Shown: positions 49,491-61,924 of the stretch, in pieces
Layout: each line of letters begins with the position of its first letter
Position numbering within the stretch: position 1 is the stretch's first letter
Assembly (NCBI GenBank): GCA_008729055.1
Contig: SDUX01000005.1
Coordinates: forward strand, 3,059,018 to 3,123,017
Origin: Pyropia haitanensis
Taxonomy: Eukaryota; Rhodophyta; Bangiophyceae; Bangiales; Bangiaceae
Length of the DNA: 64,000 nt
Reading direction: 5' to 3'
Notes under the pieces: model-generated
The model's database searches: none
Told to the model about the DNA's origin: nothing
What the model saw: only the letters and a program-made list of their open reading frames with translations
Made by a program: the position numbers and the translations under genes

Positions 49491-49608
49491 GCCCGCCGGC
49501 GGCGCCGTCCTTGGGCGATGGGGGCAGGACGCTGGATAGAGGGGGGGTTGGAGGGGGAAAGGTACCGTTGGGTCTAGACGGGGGGGATGGCGGTGGCGTT
49601 CCAGTGCG

Positions 49609-49616
49609 CTATATAG
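49609..49616 (-). promoter_or_regulatory. TATA-like element upstream of the two-finger C2H2 gene
   Basis: CTATATAG stands alone in very GC-rich DNA, 119 bp before the chosen ATG (49490) on the minus strand. This spacing would place transcription start near 49580 with a leader of about 90 nt. The element is palindromic, so the orientation comes from the gene. Confidence 0.4.
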
Positions 49617-52299
49617 GGGTGTGTACGGGCAGGGGCCGTGCAGAGGTGGCGGCGATGCGTGTCCACTGCCAGGCGCGAGAGCGCGCTGCGGGGCCACCCT
49701 TGCCGTGTCGGTGTCGGTAGGCGAGGCGGGCGGAACTTGTACACCCCCGCACGGGCGGATGGCGCCCCCGCCTCCACCCTCGCTTGCGCGCTGATCTACG
49801 CGCCACGGCTCCCTGCCGCCCCTTCCGCCACACACATTGGCAGGGCACGCCGCCTCCCACACACATAAACCGCCCCCGCGGCACCCCCACACGCGAGCCA
49901 TCCGAAGCACGCACTGGGGCCAGGGTCGCGGCCATCCGCCCCGACCGAGCGCCCCCCTCTCTCCCGTCAGCGGCAAAAATCGACGCTGCACCGCCCCGTG
50001 CCTGACACCAGCGCCCCGCGCTGACCGCGCCGTGCGCCGCGCGGGGCCACCTGGCGGGGGGCGCTCCCCCAGCAGGGAAACGTTTGGGAGGCGACGCCCG
50101 CCGCGCCTGCTGCGTCGGCCCCCCCCGCGTGCACGGCTTTTCTCCCGCCTGGCCCGCACAGTCCCCCCTTGCTGGCTCAACTAGTCCTGACACGGGGCCC
50201 GCCCTAGCTCGCGGATGCCGCGGCGAGAACGCCCCTTGGAGCGCCTGGCCACCCTTTCGCGACGATCGATGCGAGGGGCGAAGTATGCACTCACCATCCC
50301 CGGTCCCCCGACAGCCCATCCACACCACGTGTGGATGGATGGGGGCGTAGGAGGACGGGGGCCGACCGACGAGGAGCGCGACGGACGCCAACGCACAAAC
50401 ATCCAAGTCTGTACGTGCACTGCCTGTCCCTGTACACACTGGTGCCTCGTCACGGGGGCTGACAACGTGGAGACCGCCGCGGACAGCAACGACAGCATGC
50501 TGTGCCAGCAGGGGGGCGGACGGTGACGGCGGTGCGATGATGCGCGCTGGCCCACAGCGGCGGCGGTGCAGCGTCGCCGTCCGCCAGTCGCGTCAGTGAG
50601 CGGATGGGGGCGGTCGGGGCGCGTCTGTGGGACGAGGGGATGTAGAGACAGTGTCGTCGGGAGGAGGTTCGTGCGGGGGCTCGCCCCCGCCGCGCGCGGG
50701 TCGCCTCGCGCGGCGTGCCCCGCGCCGGGCGCACGGGTTGCCGCGCGGTAGAGGCGGGAACGGGGGCCCTATTCTTAGAGACCCGCCCTCCCCATGGATT
50801 TATTCGCCCCGGCGCGTGCAGCCGGGCGGTCAGCCATCGAGCGCGGCGGCCGTTCGCGCCGCCGCCGCTGGCCGTTCAGTGGGCGGGCACGGGGCGTAGG
50901 CAGCCGGAAATAGACCTGGGTCGTTCTCCTCTGCATGCAACGCTGCCCCGTCACACCCAGCTCGTTACGCCCACGCCGGGCCGACTGCTGCCCGAGCGGC
51001 TCCATGTCTCATACATGACTACTGTATGGATTGGTGGATCCCGCGCCCGCACGGGGTGCTACGCTACGATCCGCGGCCGCCCCCCGCCCTCTCCCCCTCG
51101 CACGGCCGTCGGCCGACGGACGGGCGGGAAGTTCGACCCGCTGCTGCCGCAGCTCGCATCCGCTACGGGTGGGAGACCACACGAGGCCACACCGGCTTTC
51201 ATGTTTGTTGCTGTTCTTGTAGCGCGCTCTGCGGGGGGCGCCTCGAGCGCAGGGCCTCGACAGCCCAGACAGATTGGCGTGGGCAGCGCGCGCCCCCCCG
51301 CTTCACCTTCTCGTCGAGCTGTGTGGAACAGCGTGTATCGTCTACGCTTTTCAACTCGCGTCATGATGATGACGGCGTGCGCGCGGCCGTTGCCCAGCGC
51401 TGCGCGTGGGGTGCCTGGCCCTCCCACGCGCGGGGAGCCCGCCCGACCAGTTCCGTACCGTAGGCGGAGGGGAAGGCGCCGACGTTGCGGCCCCGCGCGG
51501 CGAGTGCAGATCCGTCGATGCCCGCGGGAGCCCTCCCCGCCGCCTCCCCTCGCTCACCCCGCCGCTACGGATGTGGGTGTCAGGACGCTGGCGCAGCGCG
51601 GTCGCCGCTGCTGCCGCCGCCCGCTGCACGCGGCGGGTATTCGAGCAGCGAGGACGAGGAGGACGCGGGGGGGGGGAGGGGGGGTGCCCGCTCGGGGGCC
51701 CCCTCCGAACCTGGGCGAGTGCGTACCCGTAGAGACGTACGTACGGGGGAGGAGCAGGTGTGCATGCACTCGGGAGGGCTGGAAGAAAGGGTCGGGTGGC
51801 GCCGGTGGCGTCCGCGGGGAGTCGGCGGCACTCGTGAAACCCGCGGCAAAGGCGCTGCGGGACCCGCGCGGCGCGAGACACGGCAATAGTGGGGAGGCGG
51901 GGCCGCACGGTGGCGGGTGGCGCAGCTACACGGCCGGCGACCGCACCGCGTCGGCAAGCCGCCCCCCGACGCGGGTCTCGGCCATCGAGCCCTAGCTAGA
52001 GATGCAAAGAGAAACACAAAAAAAGTAAAGAGGGGAGAAACAAACAGAGAAGAGTTGGGCCGCCACGACTCCGCGTGCGCGGTGGGGTCAACGCGGGGGC
52101 TACACACACCACCCCCAAAAAAAACAAAAACAGAACGAGCCGCGCCGCGCCAAGAGAGAGGGCGCGAATCCCCCACGCGCCCCACGCGCCAGCCTCACGC
52201 GGTCACCCCCGCCACAAACCCACCCTCCGCCCGTGACCGCCCCCCTCAACAGCCCCCCCAGCACGTCGCGCCCACCACGCTGCGCCGCTGCCCCCGCCT
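49617..52299. other. Intergenic region, no confirmed gene
   Basis: 2.7 kb, GC-rich. A plus frame 50715-51995 is open but mostly Arg/Pro-rich. At about 51630-51675 another plus frame reads GGYSSSEDEEDAGG, a composition more typical of real protein, and a GTACGT donor-like site follows at about 51735. A small plus-strand gene ending at 51889 or 51995 is possible but no domain supports it. A/G-rich sequence at 51995-52060 and 52105-52135 resembles 3'-flanking DNA. Confidence 0.35.
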
Positions 52300-53677
52300 C
52301 AGCTCACCCGGCACGCCGAGCTGCTCGACGCCTTGCCGCCAATGCCCAGCCCCCTTTTCGGCCGCCCCAGCGGCAGGCCAGGCCGCCCCCCCGCGCCGCC
52401 GCCCCCCCCCCCCGCCGCCGCCGCCGCCCCCGCCGCCGCGGCCGCCACCACCGTCGGCAGCAGCGGCGTCCACGCGTCCGGCAGCGGCGCGGTGTCATCC
52501 CCCCCCCCCCGCCGTCGCCTTGGGCCGGCGCGTCAACGACGAGCGCCACCCCCGGCGCGAGCACCCGCGCCGCGACCAGCGCGGCGGCAACGCCCATGTG
52601 CGGCAGCCGCTGCACGCCCCCCGCCGCGCCGACCGCCCACACCCCCCACCGGCGGACGCCCGCGGCGGGGCGGGCGGCGCCGACCGCCGGCAGCGCCGCC
52701 TCGAGCCCGTCGAGCGCTACGCCCACCGTCGCGCGCAGCGGTAGCGCCGCGTGCAGCGGCGCCTCGGCGGTCGCCAGGGGGAGGTACACCACCACCGGCA
52801 GCGTGTCGCCGGGCGTGGACGCCAGCGGTACCGCAGAGGCGGGTGTGTTGCGGGGGGGGAGGAGCGCCACGCCGCCGCCACCGCTAGAGGAGGACGCCCC
52901 CGCCCGTGGCCGACCCGTCCGCCGCGGCTTGGCCGCCGCCGCCGCCGCCGCCGTCGACGCGCCCGCCGCGCCGGCAGCCGCCGCCGTCCCTACCGCGGGT
53001 ACCGCCGCCGCTGCCGCCGCCTGCCGGTGTGGCCGCACCGTCCGGGCCGCCGCGACCGCCGCGGCGCGGCGCGACGCGGCGGTGGCGGCCGCGGCGGGCG
53101 CCGCCGCCGCCGCCGGCCGCCGCCGCGCACAGTCGTGGTCCGCCTCGAGGCGGTGGGTGATGCAAAACGTGCCGCCACACCCGCCACACGCGACCGCAAC
53201 CGGGGAACGAACAGCGCAGCCGCGCCGACCGCAGCGGGTGTACGGGGTCGATGGTGGCGGCAGGCCGCCGCCGCCGCCGCCGCGGCCGCCGCCGCCGCGG
53301 CCGCCGCCGCCGCGGCCGCCGCCGCCGCTGCCGGCCGCCGCGGCGGCGGCGGCGGCGGTGGCGGCAGCGGCGGCGCGCCGCCCCTGCGGGCAGCCCGCGT
53401 CGAGGTGGGCGGCGACGACCGCGTCGGCCCCCCCGCCCCATCCCCCGCCCTTGTCAGACCGTGCCGACGGCGGCAGCAGCGCCACCCCGCACGCCGGGCA
53501 CGCAATCGCGTCATAGGCGGCCGCGGCGGCGGCCGCCGCCGCGCACGCGTGCGCGTGCGGCGCCGCGTGGGCGGTGCAGTGGAGCGCGTCGCAGGCGGCG
53601 CAGCGGACGGGCAGCAGCTGCCAGTCGCCGCAGGTGGCGACGGCGCAGCGGGCGCCGTCGGCGGGAGGGGGGGCCAT
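52300..53677 (-). CDS. ZFAND1: ZFAND1-like protein with two AN1 zinc fingers; frame change near the C-terminus
   Basis: ZFAND1 proteins carry AN1 fingers plus a ubiquitin-like domain and bring the 26S proteasome and p97 to stress granules. From ATG 53677: first AN1 finger at about 11-45 (C..C, LPVRCAACDALHC, H..H.C); a C2HC spacer (IACPACG..VVAAHLDAGC), usual between AN1 pairs; a Gly/Ala linker; second AN1 finger at about 150-182 (CGRRGC, CGGCGGTFC, H..DHDC); Ala-rich and basic stretch; then a ubiquitin-like region (LPVVVYLPLA, LRATVGVALDGLEAAL, ALVVDAPAQGD). At the 12-C run 52499-52510 a -1 change replaces an Arg-rich reading by DDTAPLPDAWTPLLP and a stop at 52300; without it the ORF stops at 52304. 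The corrected end looks much more like protein. All zinc ligands are intact. Confidence 0.82.
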
Positions 53678-54792
53678 GACTGGGGAAAAAGGGGAGGGGG
53701 TGACGGGGGGAGAGGAACGGGTAGAAGGGGAAAGAACGGACGCTGGGCGGGGAGGGGAGGAACCAAAGGGAGGGAAACGGGGGGGACGAGGGGGAGGGGT
53801 ACGCCGCAGCCAAGGAGACTAGGCAGGAGCCGCCCCAACGGTACGAGACGCGGGAGGAACAGCACAGCGCTGGCAGTGGCGGTCCCCCAGTACGCCCGGC
53901 GCGTCAGTGGTGACCACCGCCGCCACCAGCCCGGATACCCAGAGCGCGGGGGGCGGGGCTTGAAAAAACCCGCGCCGCGCCCGCGCACGTCCGACCGACG
54001 CCGCCGCGGCGCGTCAGCCAGACACACCCGCCCGCGCCCGGCAGGTCAGGGGGAGGGGAGCGGCGGACACGGGCGGGCGCTGTCCCAGCCCCGGCAGCCC
54101 GTCCACGCCGGCGAGCACGCCGCGCCGGCGGGGCGGCCAAGGCCAACGCCCAAAGCGGTGACCCCGTCCGGGGCGGCGGCTTCCATACCGGCCGCGCCAC
54201 GCGGGGTGGGGGCGGGCGCGGCCAAGGTGGCCGATGCACAGACCGCACCCTCCCCAACAGCAAGGGACAGCGGGGCGCCGCGCGGGGGTGCCGACGCGCG
54301 AGGGGAGGGGCCGCCAGCACCGAAGGAATGGAATGTGGATGGAATGAGACTGGCGAATGTCCTCCGAAGCCTCTCGGGCCTTCGTCGGCGGACGGCACAA
54401 AAATGAACCACAGCAAGAATCAGCCCATCGAATAGTCGACGATGAAGGTGGCCTCGCCGTTTGTTCGAGCCTGCCGCCTGGACCGCCTCGTCGAGAGAGC
54501 CTGTCAAGGCCGGATCCGCACCACGACAGTCCCGGGGACTGCGGAGGAGTGAGTAAAAAAGAGAAAAAAAAAGAGGTCTGACTACCGCCGTAGGGTATGT
54601 CAGGCTACAGACGGGGGAGGGGGGTGGCCGAAAAAAAAAAAGCAGAAGAGCGCTATGAAAATTCAGAAAGACCAACGCGTGACGGCAAAAAAAAAGAAGC
54701 ACAACAGGGTAGGACACCCCCCCCCCCCCCCCCCCCTACCAACGAGGCGGGGGGCTTGCTCCCCCGCTCCCCACCCACACCCGCCACTTCCA
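53678..54792. other. Intergenic region, no supported gene
   Basis: 1.1 kb between two minus-strand genes. It contains purine-rich tracts (53690-53800), an A-rich part with several poly-A runs at 54555-54700 and a C run at 54716-54736. It should hold the ZFAND1-like promoter and the importin 3' region. Confidence 0.45.
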
Positions 54793-57700
54793 CTAGTGGC
54801 TCGCGCCCGCGGCGTCGGCGTGGTTGCCCCCCGTCCCCGCCGCGGACCCGAGGAGCTTGGCCCGCGCCGCGGGCGACAGCGTCGCCATGGCCGCCTCGAG
54901 CACCCCCGCTGGCAGACCCGCCTGCATGCGCGCAATGACCGACACGGCGCGGCTGCTGTACTCATCGTCAAGGAGCTCCGTGCCAATCACCTCGGAGAGG
55001 ACGCTGAGGACCCTTGGCAGCCCCGCGTAGGTGGCGCCCCCAAACACCCGCTCGTCCCCGCGCTCGCACGCGCGCACCAGCGCCGCGTGCACGACGCGCG
55101 CTTCCGCCACGTCCGCTCGGAGGGGGAGGTAGCTCAGCCAGACGCCCGCAAGGCGAGACGCCACGCCGTCGCCGCCAATGCAGCCAGCCTGCACCTCCAG
55201 GAGCTTGCCCAGCGCACACACCGCATTGTCCGTGGCCATCTCTGAGCCCTCCTCCCGCGAGTTGGGCGCCGTGATGACCGCCTCGAGGGAGAGCGCCGCC
55301 TTGGCGCCGCCCGCTGCCATAAACGCCGCGGTCGCCTCGGCGCCGCCAAGCGCGCACACCTCGGCAGCGGCGCCCACGCCATAGGTGGCCGCCTGCCTCA
55401 CGTCCGGGTCCTCATCCGCTGCGTACGCACACAGGGCGGGGAGTACGCGGGGGATCCACGCAAGACCCGCCGCACCACCGTGCTCGACGACATCGTCAAA
55501 GACACACAGGGCAACGCGGCGCTCCCCGCCGCTGCGTTCCGTCGCCAGCAGCGCGTAAAAGTGCTCGAGGAGGGAGCCCAACGCGGGAAGGCCCCCACTG
55601 CGCACAACGGTACCGATCGCGTCGCCAACGTGGGAGAGCAGCTCCTCCTCTCTTGCCTCCTCCTCATTTGCTTCCTCGTTCTCCTCCTCATCCCAGCCAT
55701 CCTCCTCGGCAGCGGCTACCCTTTCCCCGCGGCGGGTCTCCGCCTCAGTCACCACCCGCTCCAGGCAACCGGCCACGGCGCCCAGCACCGACTCTGCGTC
55801 CGCACCGCCTGTCACGTGGACGCCGCCCACGTCGACAATCTCACCAAGCGCCTCGACCATGGCCGACAGCACCTCCGTTTCTGGCTCGTTGGCAATCGCC
55901 TCGAGCAGTGTCGGCAGCATAAACGCCACCAGCTGCGTCAGCGCCGTGCCCGCCGACGGGGTGCCGCTGTTCTTGACGCACCGAAGCAGGTCGGGCAGGC
56001 AGTTGGCCGCTGCCGTCCGCACCTCGTCGTGGTAAAAGAATTGCAACAGGGGCACCATCAGATGCGCCACGGGCTCCACATAGTCCAGCATCCCGACGCC
56101 CAGCTCCGTCACAAAGCACGTCAGCATGGTGCACGCCGTGGCCTTGTCCTCCAGCGCCGCAGTGCGAATGCCAATCCGCTTGTCGCCGAGGGTGACCGTC
56201 TCGAGGCCCTCCTCCTCATCGTCGACCGCGTCGTCGCCCAGCACTTCAATGTCGGGCTTTTGGGAGGCCGCTGCCAACAGGCCAGGCATAACATAGGGCA
56301 GATACGGCAGGAAGCCGTCGCGCAGGCACCGGCAGATGCGCGCATACGCCTGCATCAGGTAAAACGCCTGCGGATCGTCCACCCCCGCGTCCGCGCTCGT
56401 GCGTACAAGGGCGTCCATCACCTCGGCCGCGTCCGCACCAAAGCGCTCGCGCCCGACGCTCAGGCCAATCAGCGAGATGCACTCCATGACCTTGCCCCGC
56501 AGCCGCCGCAGCCGCTGGTTGCCGGCCGAGCGCGTGAGCACCGCCTTGAGCGGGGGCATAAACGTGCCATAGTAGGCGTCAAACTGGGTCTCCGCCGCGT
56601 CCGCCACCGCCGCAATCGCCGTGACCGCCTGCTCCTGCGTCATCAGCCGTGGGGACTGCAGCAGCGCCATTAGCTGGCCGAGCAGGGTATCCAGGTAGGG
56701 CGCCATGATCGTCGGCGACGCCTCGTCACAAAAGTTGATCACCGCCGCTGCCGCGTGGCTCTGCACCCGCGCGCTGCCCTGGCCCGACTGGCCGTCCTTG
56801 CCACCGTCCCCATCGGCCATGACGCCCACCAGGGCGGGCAGCACCAGCGCGTGGAACTGCTCCTGGATGCCCGGCCCGAAATCGGTACACATCTGGCCCA
56901 CGCAGTTGACCGCCGCCCACCGCACGCGCGGGTGGGGGTCCTTGAACGAATGCAGCGCAAGGCCAACGACGGAGCCAAGCTTGCCGCCCTCGAGCTGCTT
57001 GCGGCAGCCCTCCCCAATCTGGGAAATCGCCAGCAGCGCCGCGTGCCGGTTCACCCACCGGTCCGCCGAGTTGAGGTACGCCGGCAGCAGCTCCTCCGCA
57101 ATGGGCAGGACAGACTTGCCGCCGAGGGCCATGGCCAGCCGGTCCAGCGCCTCCTGGCCCGCACTAAAGTTGGTATAGTCGGACGAGTCTTCCTCCTCCT
57201 CGTCACGGGTGTGCCACTCGGGCTCGTCCTCAATCTCAAGCATCATGCCCAGCGCAACGGGCAGCACGCTGCGCACAAAGGTGCCGAGCTTGCGGCACGC
57301 CCCCGGCAGCTTCTCCGCCGCCACCACCAGGAACTCGAGGCCCAGCTGCCGGGTGTTCTCCTCCAGCGCTGTCGCAGACGCGACGGACAGCATGAGGTTG
57401 GCGGCCAAGCCCAGCTGCGACCGCCAGATGCGGGGCTCCGCGTCGAGCACCTCCACCAGCAGCTCCATGCACGTGCGCGCCTCCACCTCATCCCCCGCCG
57501 CCAGCGAGCTGCTCACGACGGTGAGCATCGCGGGGAGCTGCGGCTCAAACGCGCGGCACGCCTTGGACTCGAGCACGTTGAGCGTCGCGCACGTGGCGCG
57601 CAGCGCCGCGACCCGCACCGCGGGCACCGCGTCCGCGAGGCCAACCTCCACCGTCGCGCGCAGGGTGGGCGCTTGCGTCTCGAGGTCCGCGGCGCTCAGG

Positions 57701-58618
57701 TACGAGGTGATCTGGGAAAAGATGTAGAGGGAGCTCTCCCGCTCCGTCGCCACGGTGCTGGTCGACAAGGACAGCAGCTGCGGCAACAGCTCGGGCCACC
57801 CATTCTCCGACAGCAGGTGGCCGCCCAGAGACCCAATCGTATCACACAGCTGCGTCGTCGGGGAAGAGACGGGAGGCACACAACGACGTGAGAAAAAAGG
57901 AGGCGTAGAGGCAGTTCACCGAAGGATGGCGGCGGCAGACACGCCGGCATCATGGGGTCAGTCACGTACGCTCTCCCCAAGCAACGCACCAAGATAGCGG
58001 CGGACCCACACCCGCGCGCCGGTTCCCACCGTCACCGCAGAGAGCGCCAGAGCGCCCCTGCACGCCCGCCCACCCAGTGGTGCACGCGCACCAACGTCAT
58101 CACGGCGGCCCAGACGGCCTGCTGCACACGCGCAGCGAGCTTCCCCACACCCCACGGCACACCCACCTCCCTTCCCCCACCGGCCCAACCCCATGCTCGT
58201 CTGCCTCCCCCAGCCCGGGACACCCACACCCACACCCACCACACCCACCACACCCACCCCCCCCTCCGCCACACCCCCCACGTACCTTCTTCCGCAGCCC
58301 GTCGCGGTAGTCCCCCCGGATGGACTGGAGCAGCGTGCTCTTCACGCCCAGCCGCACCCGCTCGTCCGCCCCCCCCCACAGCTCCTTGGCGGTGCGGCGG
58401 AGGAGGACCGCGGCGGCCTCGCGGACGAGCTCGTCCGCGCTCGCCGTCGCGAGCACCGCCAGCACCTCGAGGCACACCGACGGCGTCGCCTTGGCCGCCA
58501 CAAACTGCGCCTCCGCCTCCCCGCGCACCGTATTGTCGGGCGACTGGAGGCGGCGGAGGACGTCTTCCATCACCTCCGCCGCGCTGCCGCCGTTGGCCGT
58601 GCCGTTCGCGTCCGCCAT
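54793..58618 (-). CDS. IPO5: Importin-5 / karyopherin beta-3 (join 54793..57849, 58286..58618)
   Basis: Nuclear import receptor of the importin-beta family; carries ribosomal proteins and histones through the nuclear pore under RanGTP control. Exon 1 from ATG 58618 (111 codons) ends YRDGLRKK; intron 57850-58285 (donor GTACGTGGG, acceptor gacgacgcag) joins in phase to LCDTIGSLGGHLLSENGWPELLPQLL, matching the family around its second HEAT repeat. Total 1129 residues (about 1100 in animals and plants). HEAT repeats run throughout: DPHPRVRWAAVNCVGQMCTDFGPGIQ near 410-440, SHAAAAVINFCDEASP, and the acidic EEEEGLE-type loops typical of the group. Alternative frames above the acceptor (PPVSSPTTQ) are intron sequence. 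No homopolymer break. Intact. Confidence 0.94.
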
Positions 58619-59234
58619 CGTGACACCGAACGGGGGGGGCGTGCGCGGCGGAGGGGGGGGGGAGGGGGGGGGGGGAGGGCGGAAGAAAGGTCGTCACCAC
58701 CCGTAGCCGCGCCCGCCCAGTCGAGCGGCGGCAGGCAAGCGCGCCGCGGCCGACGGCGCCCGAGCGGGCACAAAAAAAAAAACAACGAAAAAATAAAACG
58801 CAACCAGGAGCGGCGACACACGCGTCGGGGCGCGCGCGTCCAGAGCGGCCGCGTCAGACCCCGCACGGCAGCGCGGCACGCCCCGCCCCACTAAAAGGCC
58901 TTGATAGTTCCCCCCCCCCCCCCCCCCCCTCCCGCCCCTCCCCCCCCTCTAAACCCCTGTGCGTCAGCCCGTGATCCACACGCCGCCGCCCCCCCCACCC
59001 GCGCGCCGGCCGAGCACGGCGCACCGCGCGCGCGCGCGGGGGGGACGACGGGGTGGCACCACCAGACCGTAAAACGCGACCGCCGTCGGGGAGGGGGACG
59101 GGCGAGGGGGGGGGGCGGGCGGGGCGGGGCGGGAGGAAGAGCCAACGGCACAGCAAGGCGGTAGCGGCGAGCGGCGGGACGGGGGAGAGGGGGGGTGTCC
59201 GCGGCGGCAGAGCGCCGTCAGCCCCGCAGAGACG

Positions 59235-59281
<47 letters not shown>

Positions 59282-60177
59282 GGCGGCGCGGCTGGCGGGG
59301 GCTGCGTCGTGGGGGGGGGGGGCGTTTTGCCTGCGCACACTGGCGAAACCGTGGGGGGTCAACCGCGGCCGGGTAGCCCCCCGCCCCACCCGCCCGCCGC
59401 GTGGGGCGCCAGCCGCGCCGGCCGCATCGCCCACCAGTCGGCAGGATGTGGATATGTATGTACGACACCGCCGGCGTGGCCAACCGCGGCGTGTCGCGGC
59501 GAATTTGGGCCGCCCGTCCGCGCCCTCCGCGTTTTGCTAGTCCTAGTAGTACCCCCCTCCCGTAGTGAGGGGGAGGGGGCGGGGGGAACAAGGCAGCGGT
59601 GTTTCCGCCTGGAGTTTTCTGTGGGGGGGGGTGTTGGGCGTCGTGGCGGCCGTCCCGCCCGCCATTGCCGAGGCGGCACCGCCGCCTGCGCGCCGCGCCG
59701 ACGGCGGCGGCCGCGCCTCGCGCGGCAGCGCCGGTGCCGCCTGGCCGCCGCCCCCGCCCGGGTGTGGGCGGGGCGGCAGCGGCCGCGCGCGGCGGCGGCG
59801 GCGGTGGGCCGGCCGCCCGCCAACGCCGACGGCGCCACGCTGCCGGCGCGGGCGTCGGCCGCGAGGCGGGTGCGCGCGGCGCGCCCGCGGCGGCGCGGTC
59901 GCGCCAGCGGCGGCCGCCGCGGCGGTGGCCACCGCGCCGCCGCGGCGCCCGTTTTTTTTTTTTTTTTGTTTTCTTTTTTTGTTTGTTTGTTTCTGCTGCG
60001 CCGTGCGACAGGCGGGCGAGGCGGGGGAGCGAGCGTTGGCAACCGACGCCACCGTCGGCGCGTTGGGTCCGCCTCGGCGCGTGCGTGCGCCCGCGCGTGC
60101 CGCGGCGCACCCCCCCCCCCCCCGCCGGCACCCCACGCTGCCCGCCGGCTGCGCACCGCCGGTGCGGTGGCGCGCCG
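58619..60177. other. GC-rich intergenic region with simple repeats and a T-rich tract
   Basis: 1.56 kb. Holds the likely IPO5 promoter, a C run of about 20 (58909-58928), CGG triplets (59232-59290) and a T-rich block on the plus strand at 59952-60000 with a 16-T run. On the minus strand that block is A-rich and sits about 180 bp after the stop of the next gene, a possible 3'-end region. No supported gene. Confidence 0.4.
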
Positions 60178-60968
60178 TCACGCCGGCGGCGCGACGCCGA
60201 GAAAGGCCGCCAGCGCGGCGGCGTAGGTGCGGCAGTCGCGGCGGCCGAGCAGCAGCTGCCGCGGCCACCGCGCGTTGAACGCCCGAATCGCCGCGTCGGT
60301 GCTGGCGGCGGCGGCCGCCACAGCGGAAAAAAAAAAAAAAAAAAAAAACGGGAGCGCGGGGGGGAGGGAGACGGGGGGGGGGGGGATACGCGGGCGGCCG
60401 CCCAACGGAAAGCGCCGTGGTGTGCAACGCAGGGGGGGGGGGCGCCAGGGGGCACGACGCCGCGGTGGTCTGGTCAGCGTCAGTCGGCCGCCCCCGCCGC
60501 CGTGGCCAGCGACGGCGCGCGCAGCCGCCGCCGCCGGCGGCAGCCACACCCCACAGCACCAGCACCAACCCGCCGCGGCGGGCCTTACCACAAAACGTGC
60601 GCCCCCCCCCCCCGCCACCCACAGCCGCTGCGATCCCCCCCTCCGCCCCGGTCCACACCCACACCGGCGGCGGCACCCGGGACGGCACACCACCCCCCCC
60701 CCCCCCCGGCCAGGGTGACCGCACAAAAAAAAAAAAAAACAAAAAAAAAACCGAGAACAGAGCGCGCAACCAAACGTACACGGCGGTCTCGCCAAGGTAC
60801 CGGCAGCGCCGCCCCCCCCCCCCCCCCCCGGGCCGCTCCCCCCCAGGGGGACCCCCCCCCCCAGCCGCGCGCCCGCACCACCGCCGCCACCCCACCGCCG
60901 CTCAGCAGCACCGCCGCGGTGCGCGGTGCGGTCGGCGCGCAAGGGAGAAAGTCGTACGACGTGACCGT

Positions 60969-61002
<34 letters not shown>

Positions 61003-61013
61003 TGACCCCCCCG

Positions 61014-61063
<50 letters not shown>

Positions 61064-61424
61064 TGCCGGCCGCCGGTGGCCGAGCGACGAGCACCGCCGT
61101 GTGCAGGCGGGGCGCCGCCGCGGGGGCCCCGACGAGGGGCAACGCCAGCCGGTAGACCGCCGCGGTGGCGGCGGGCAGGGGTGGCGGGGAGGGGGTAGTG
61201 CCGGTCGGAACCGCCGCGCCAGTGGCGGCCGCCGCCGCGGCGGCAGCGGCGGCCGCGGCGGCCGCCGCCGCCGCCGCCGCCGCCGGGGGGACGGCCGCGG
61301 CAACGGCACGGCGGCAGCGTCGGTGACAGCGGGGCGGGGACGCGGCCCGCGATGGGCGGCGGGAGGGGGTAACGAGGAGCGGCGGAGCAAACAGGGGGGG
61401 GAGGGGGGCGCCCCACCGCCGCAT
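60178..61424 (-). CDS. Unrecognised two-exon gene, possibly plastid-targeted (exons 61424-60780 and 60301-60178)
   Basis: Not assigned to a family. ATG 61424 opens an Arg/Pro/Ala-rich start like a transit peptide, then poly-Ala. Conserved-looking blocks follow in one frame: VYRLALPLVG, PRLHTAVLVA, a poly-Gly/Pro insertion, SYDFLPCAPTAPRTAAVLLSG and VAAVVRARG. After several G runs (minus strand; 60838-60862 and 60812-60829) a second frame reads RCRYLGETAV. Predicted intron 60302-60779 has donor GTACGTTTG and an acceptor preceded by a 22-T tract. It joins in phase to TDAAIRAFNARWPRQLLLG and RRDCRTYAAALAAFLG before the stop at 60178. The frame change is +1 overall, equal to two missing bases, one per homopolymer. 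The order LHTA, YDFLP, YLGET, FN.RWP, DCR.Y looks like one compact domain. Function unknown; a Cys/His enzyme is possible. Confidence 0.6.
60327..60348 (-). other. 22-nt poly-T polypyrimidine tract before a 3' splice site
   Basis: A22 on the plus strand, T22 on the transcribed strand, ends 24 nt before the proposed acceptor AG at 60303-60302 in otherwise GC-rich DNA. It supports the predicted intron. Confidence 0.55.
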
Positions 61425-61700
61425 CGTGCGCCACGCACGGGACAGGGGGGGGTTGGTGAACGCGGCGCCGCCGCGGGGGGGGGGGGGGGGGGGGAGGCGG
61501 TGCGCGCCACGGCGGCCGCGCTCGGGCGGTCCAGTGCCGCGGCGCGACGCGGCGCGACGGGCGGCTGGCCGGCCGCTGGCGTGGCGCGGATCTGCCCGCC
61601 GCGCGGGTGTGGCGGTCGCGCACGCCGCCGCGCGTGCCGCGCGCGGCGGCGGCCGGCCGGCGGCCGCGCCGTTGGTGGCCGCCACCGCCGGCCGGCTGGT

Positions 61701-61732
<32 letters not shown>

Positions 61733-61924
61733 CGGCGGTGGCGGCGGCGGCGGGCGGGCGGCGGTCCGCGACGGCGGTCTGCGCGACGCAGCCCGCGCGC
61801 GGCGCCCCCCCGTCGTCAACGCGCGAGCGGCAACAGAAGCACCGCCCATTCATGATGTGTACATACAAAAAAAAAAAAAAAAAAAAAAAAAAAAGAAGAA
61901 CACGCACGACCGACACCCCCGCAC
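61425..61924. other. Spacer with 28-nt poly-A run (61867-61894)
   Basis: 500 bp between two minus-strand genes. The poly-A run is T28 on the gene strand, downstream of the bHLH reading frame. CGG/GGC triplets fill 61700-61760. No supported gene; the true end of the bHLH gene may lie anywhere from here to 62400. Confidence 0.4.

Noticed and set aside
50715..51995. 426-codon plus ORF
   Set aside because: Starts without convincing context and is Arg/Pro-rich; no domain. A smaller exon near 51630 is kept only as a note.
58200..58270. CCCACA repeats as a possible CRISPR or telomere array
   Set aside because: Simple microsatellite inside the IPO5 intron, without spacers or regular units.
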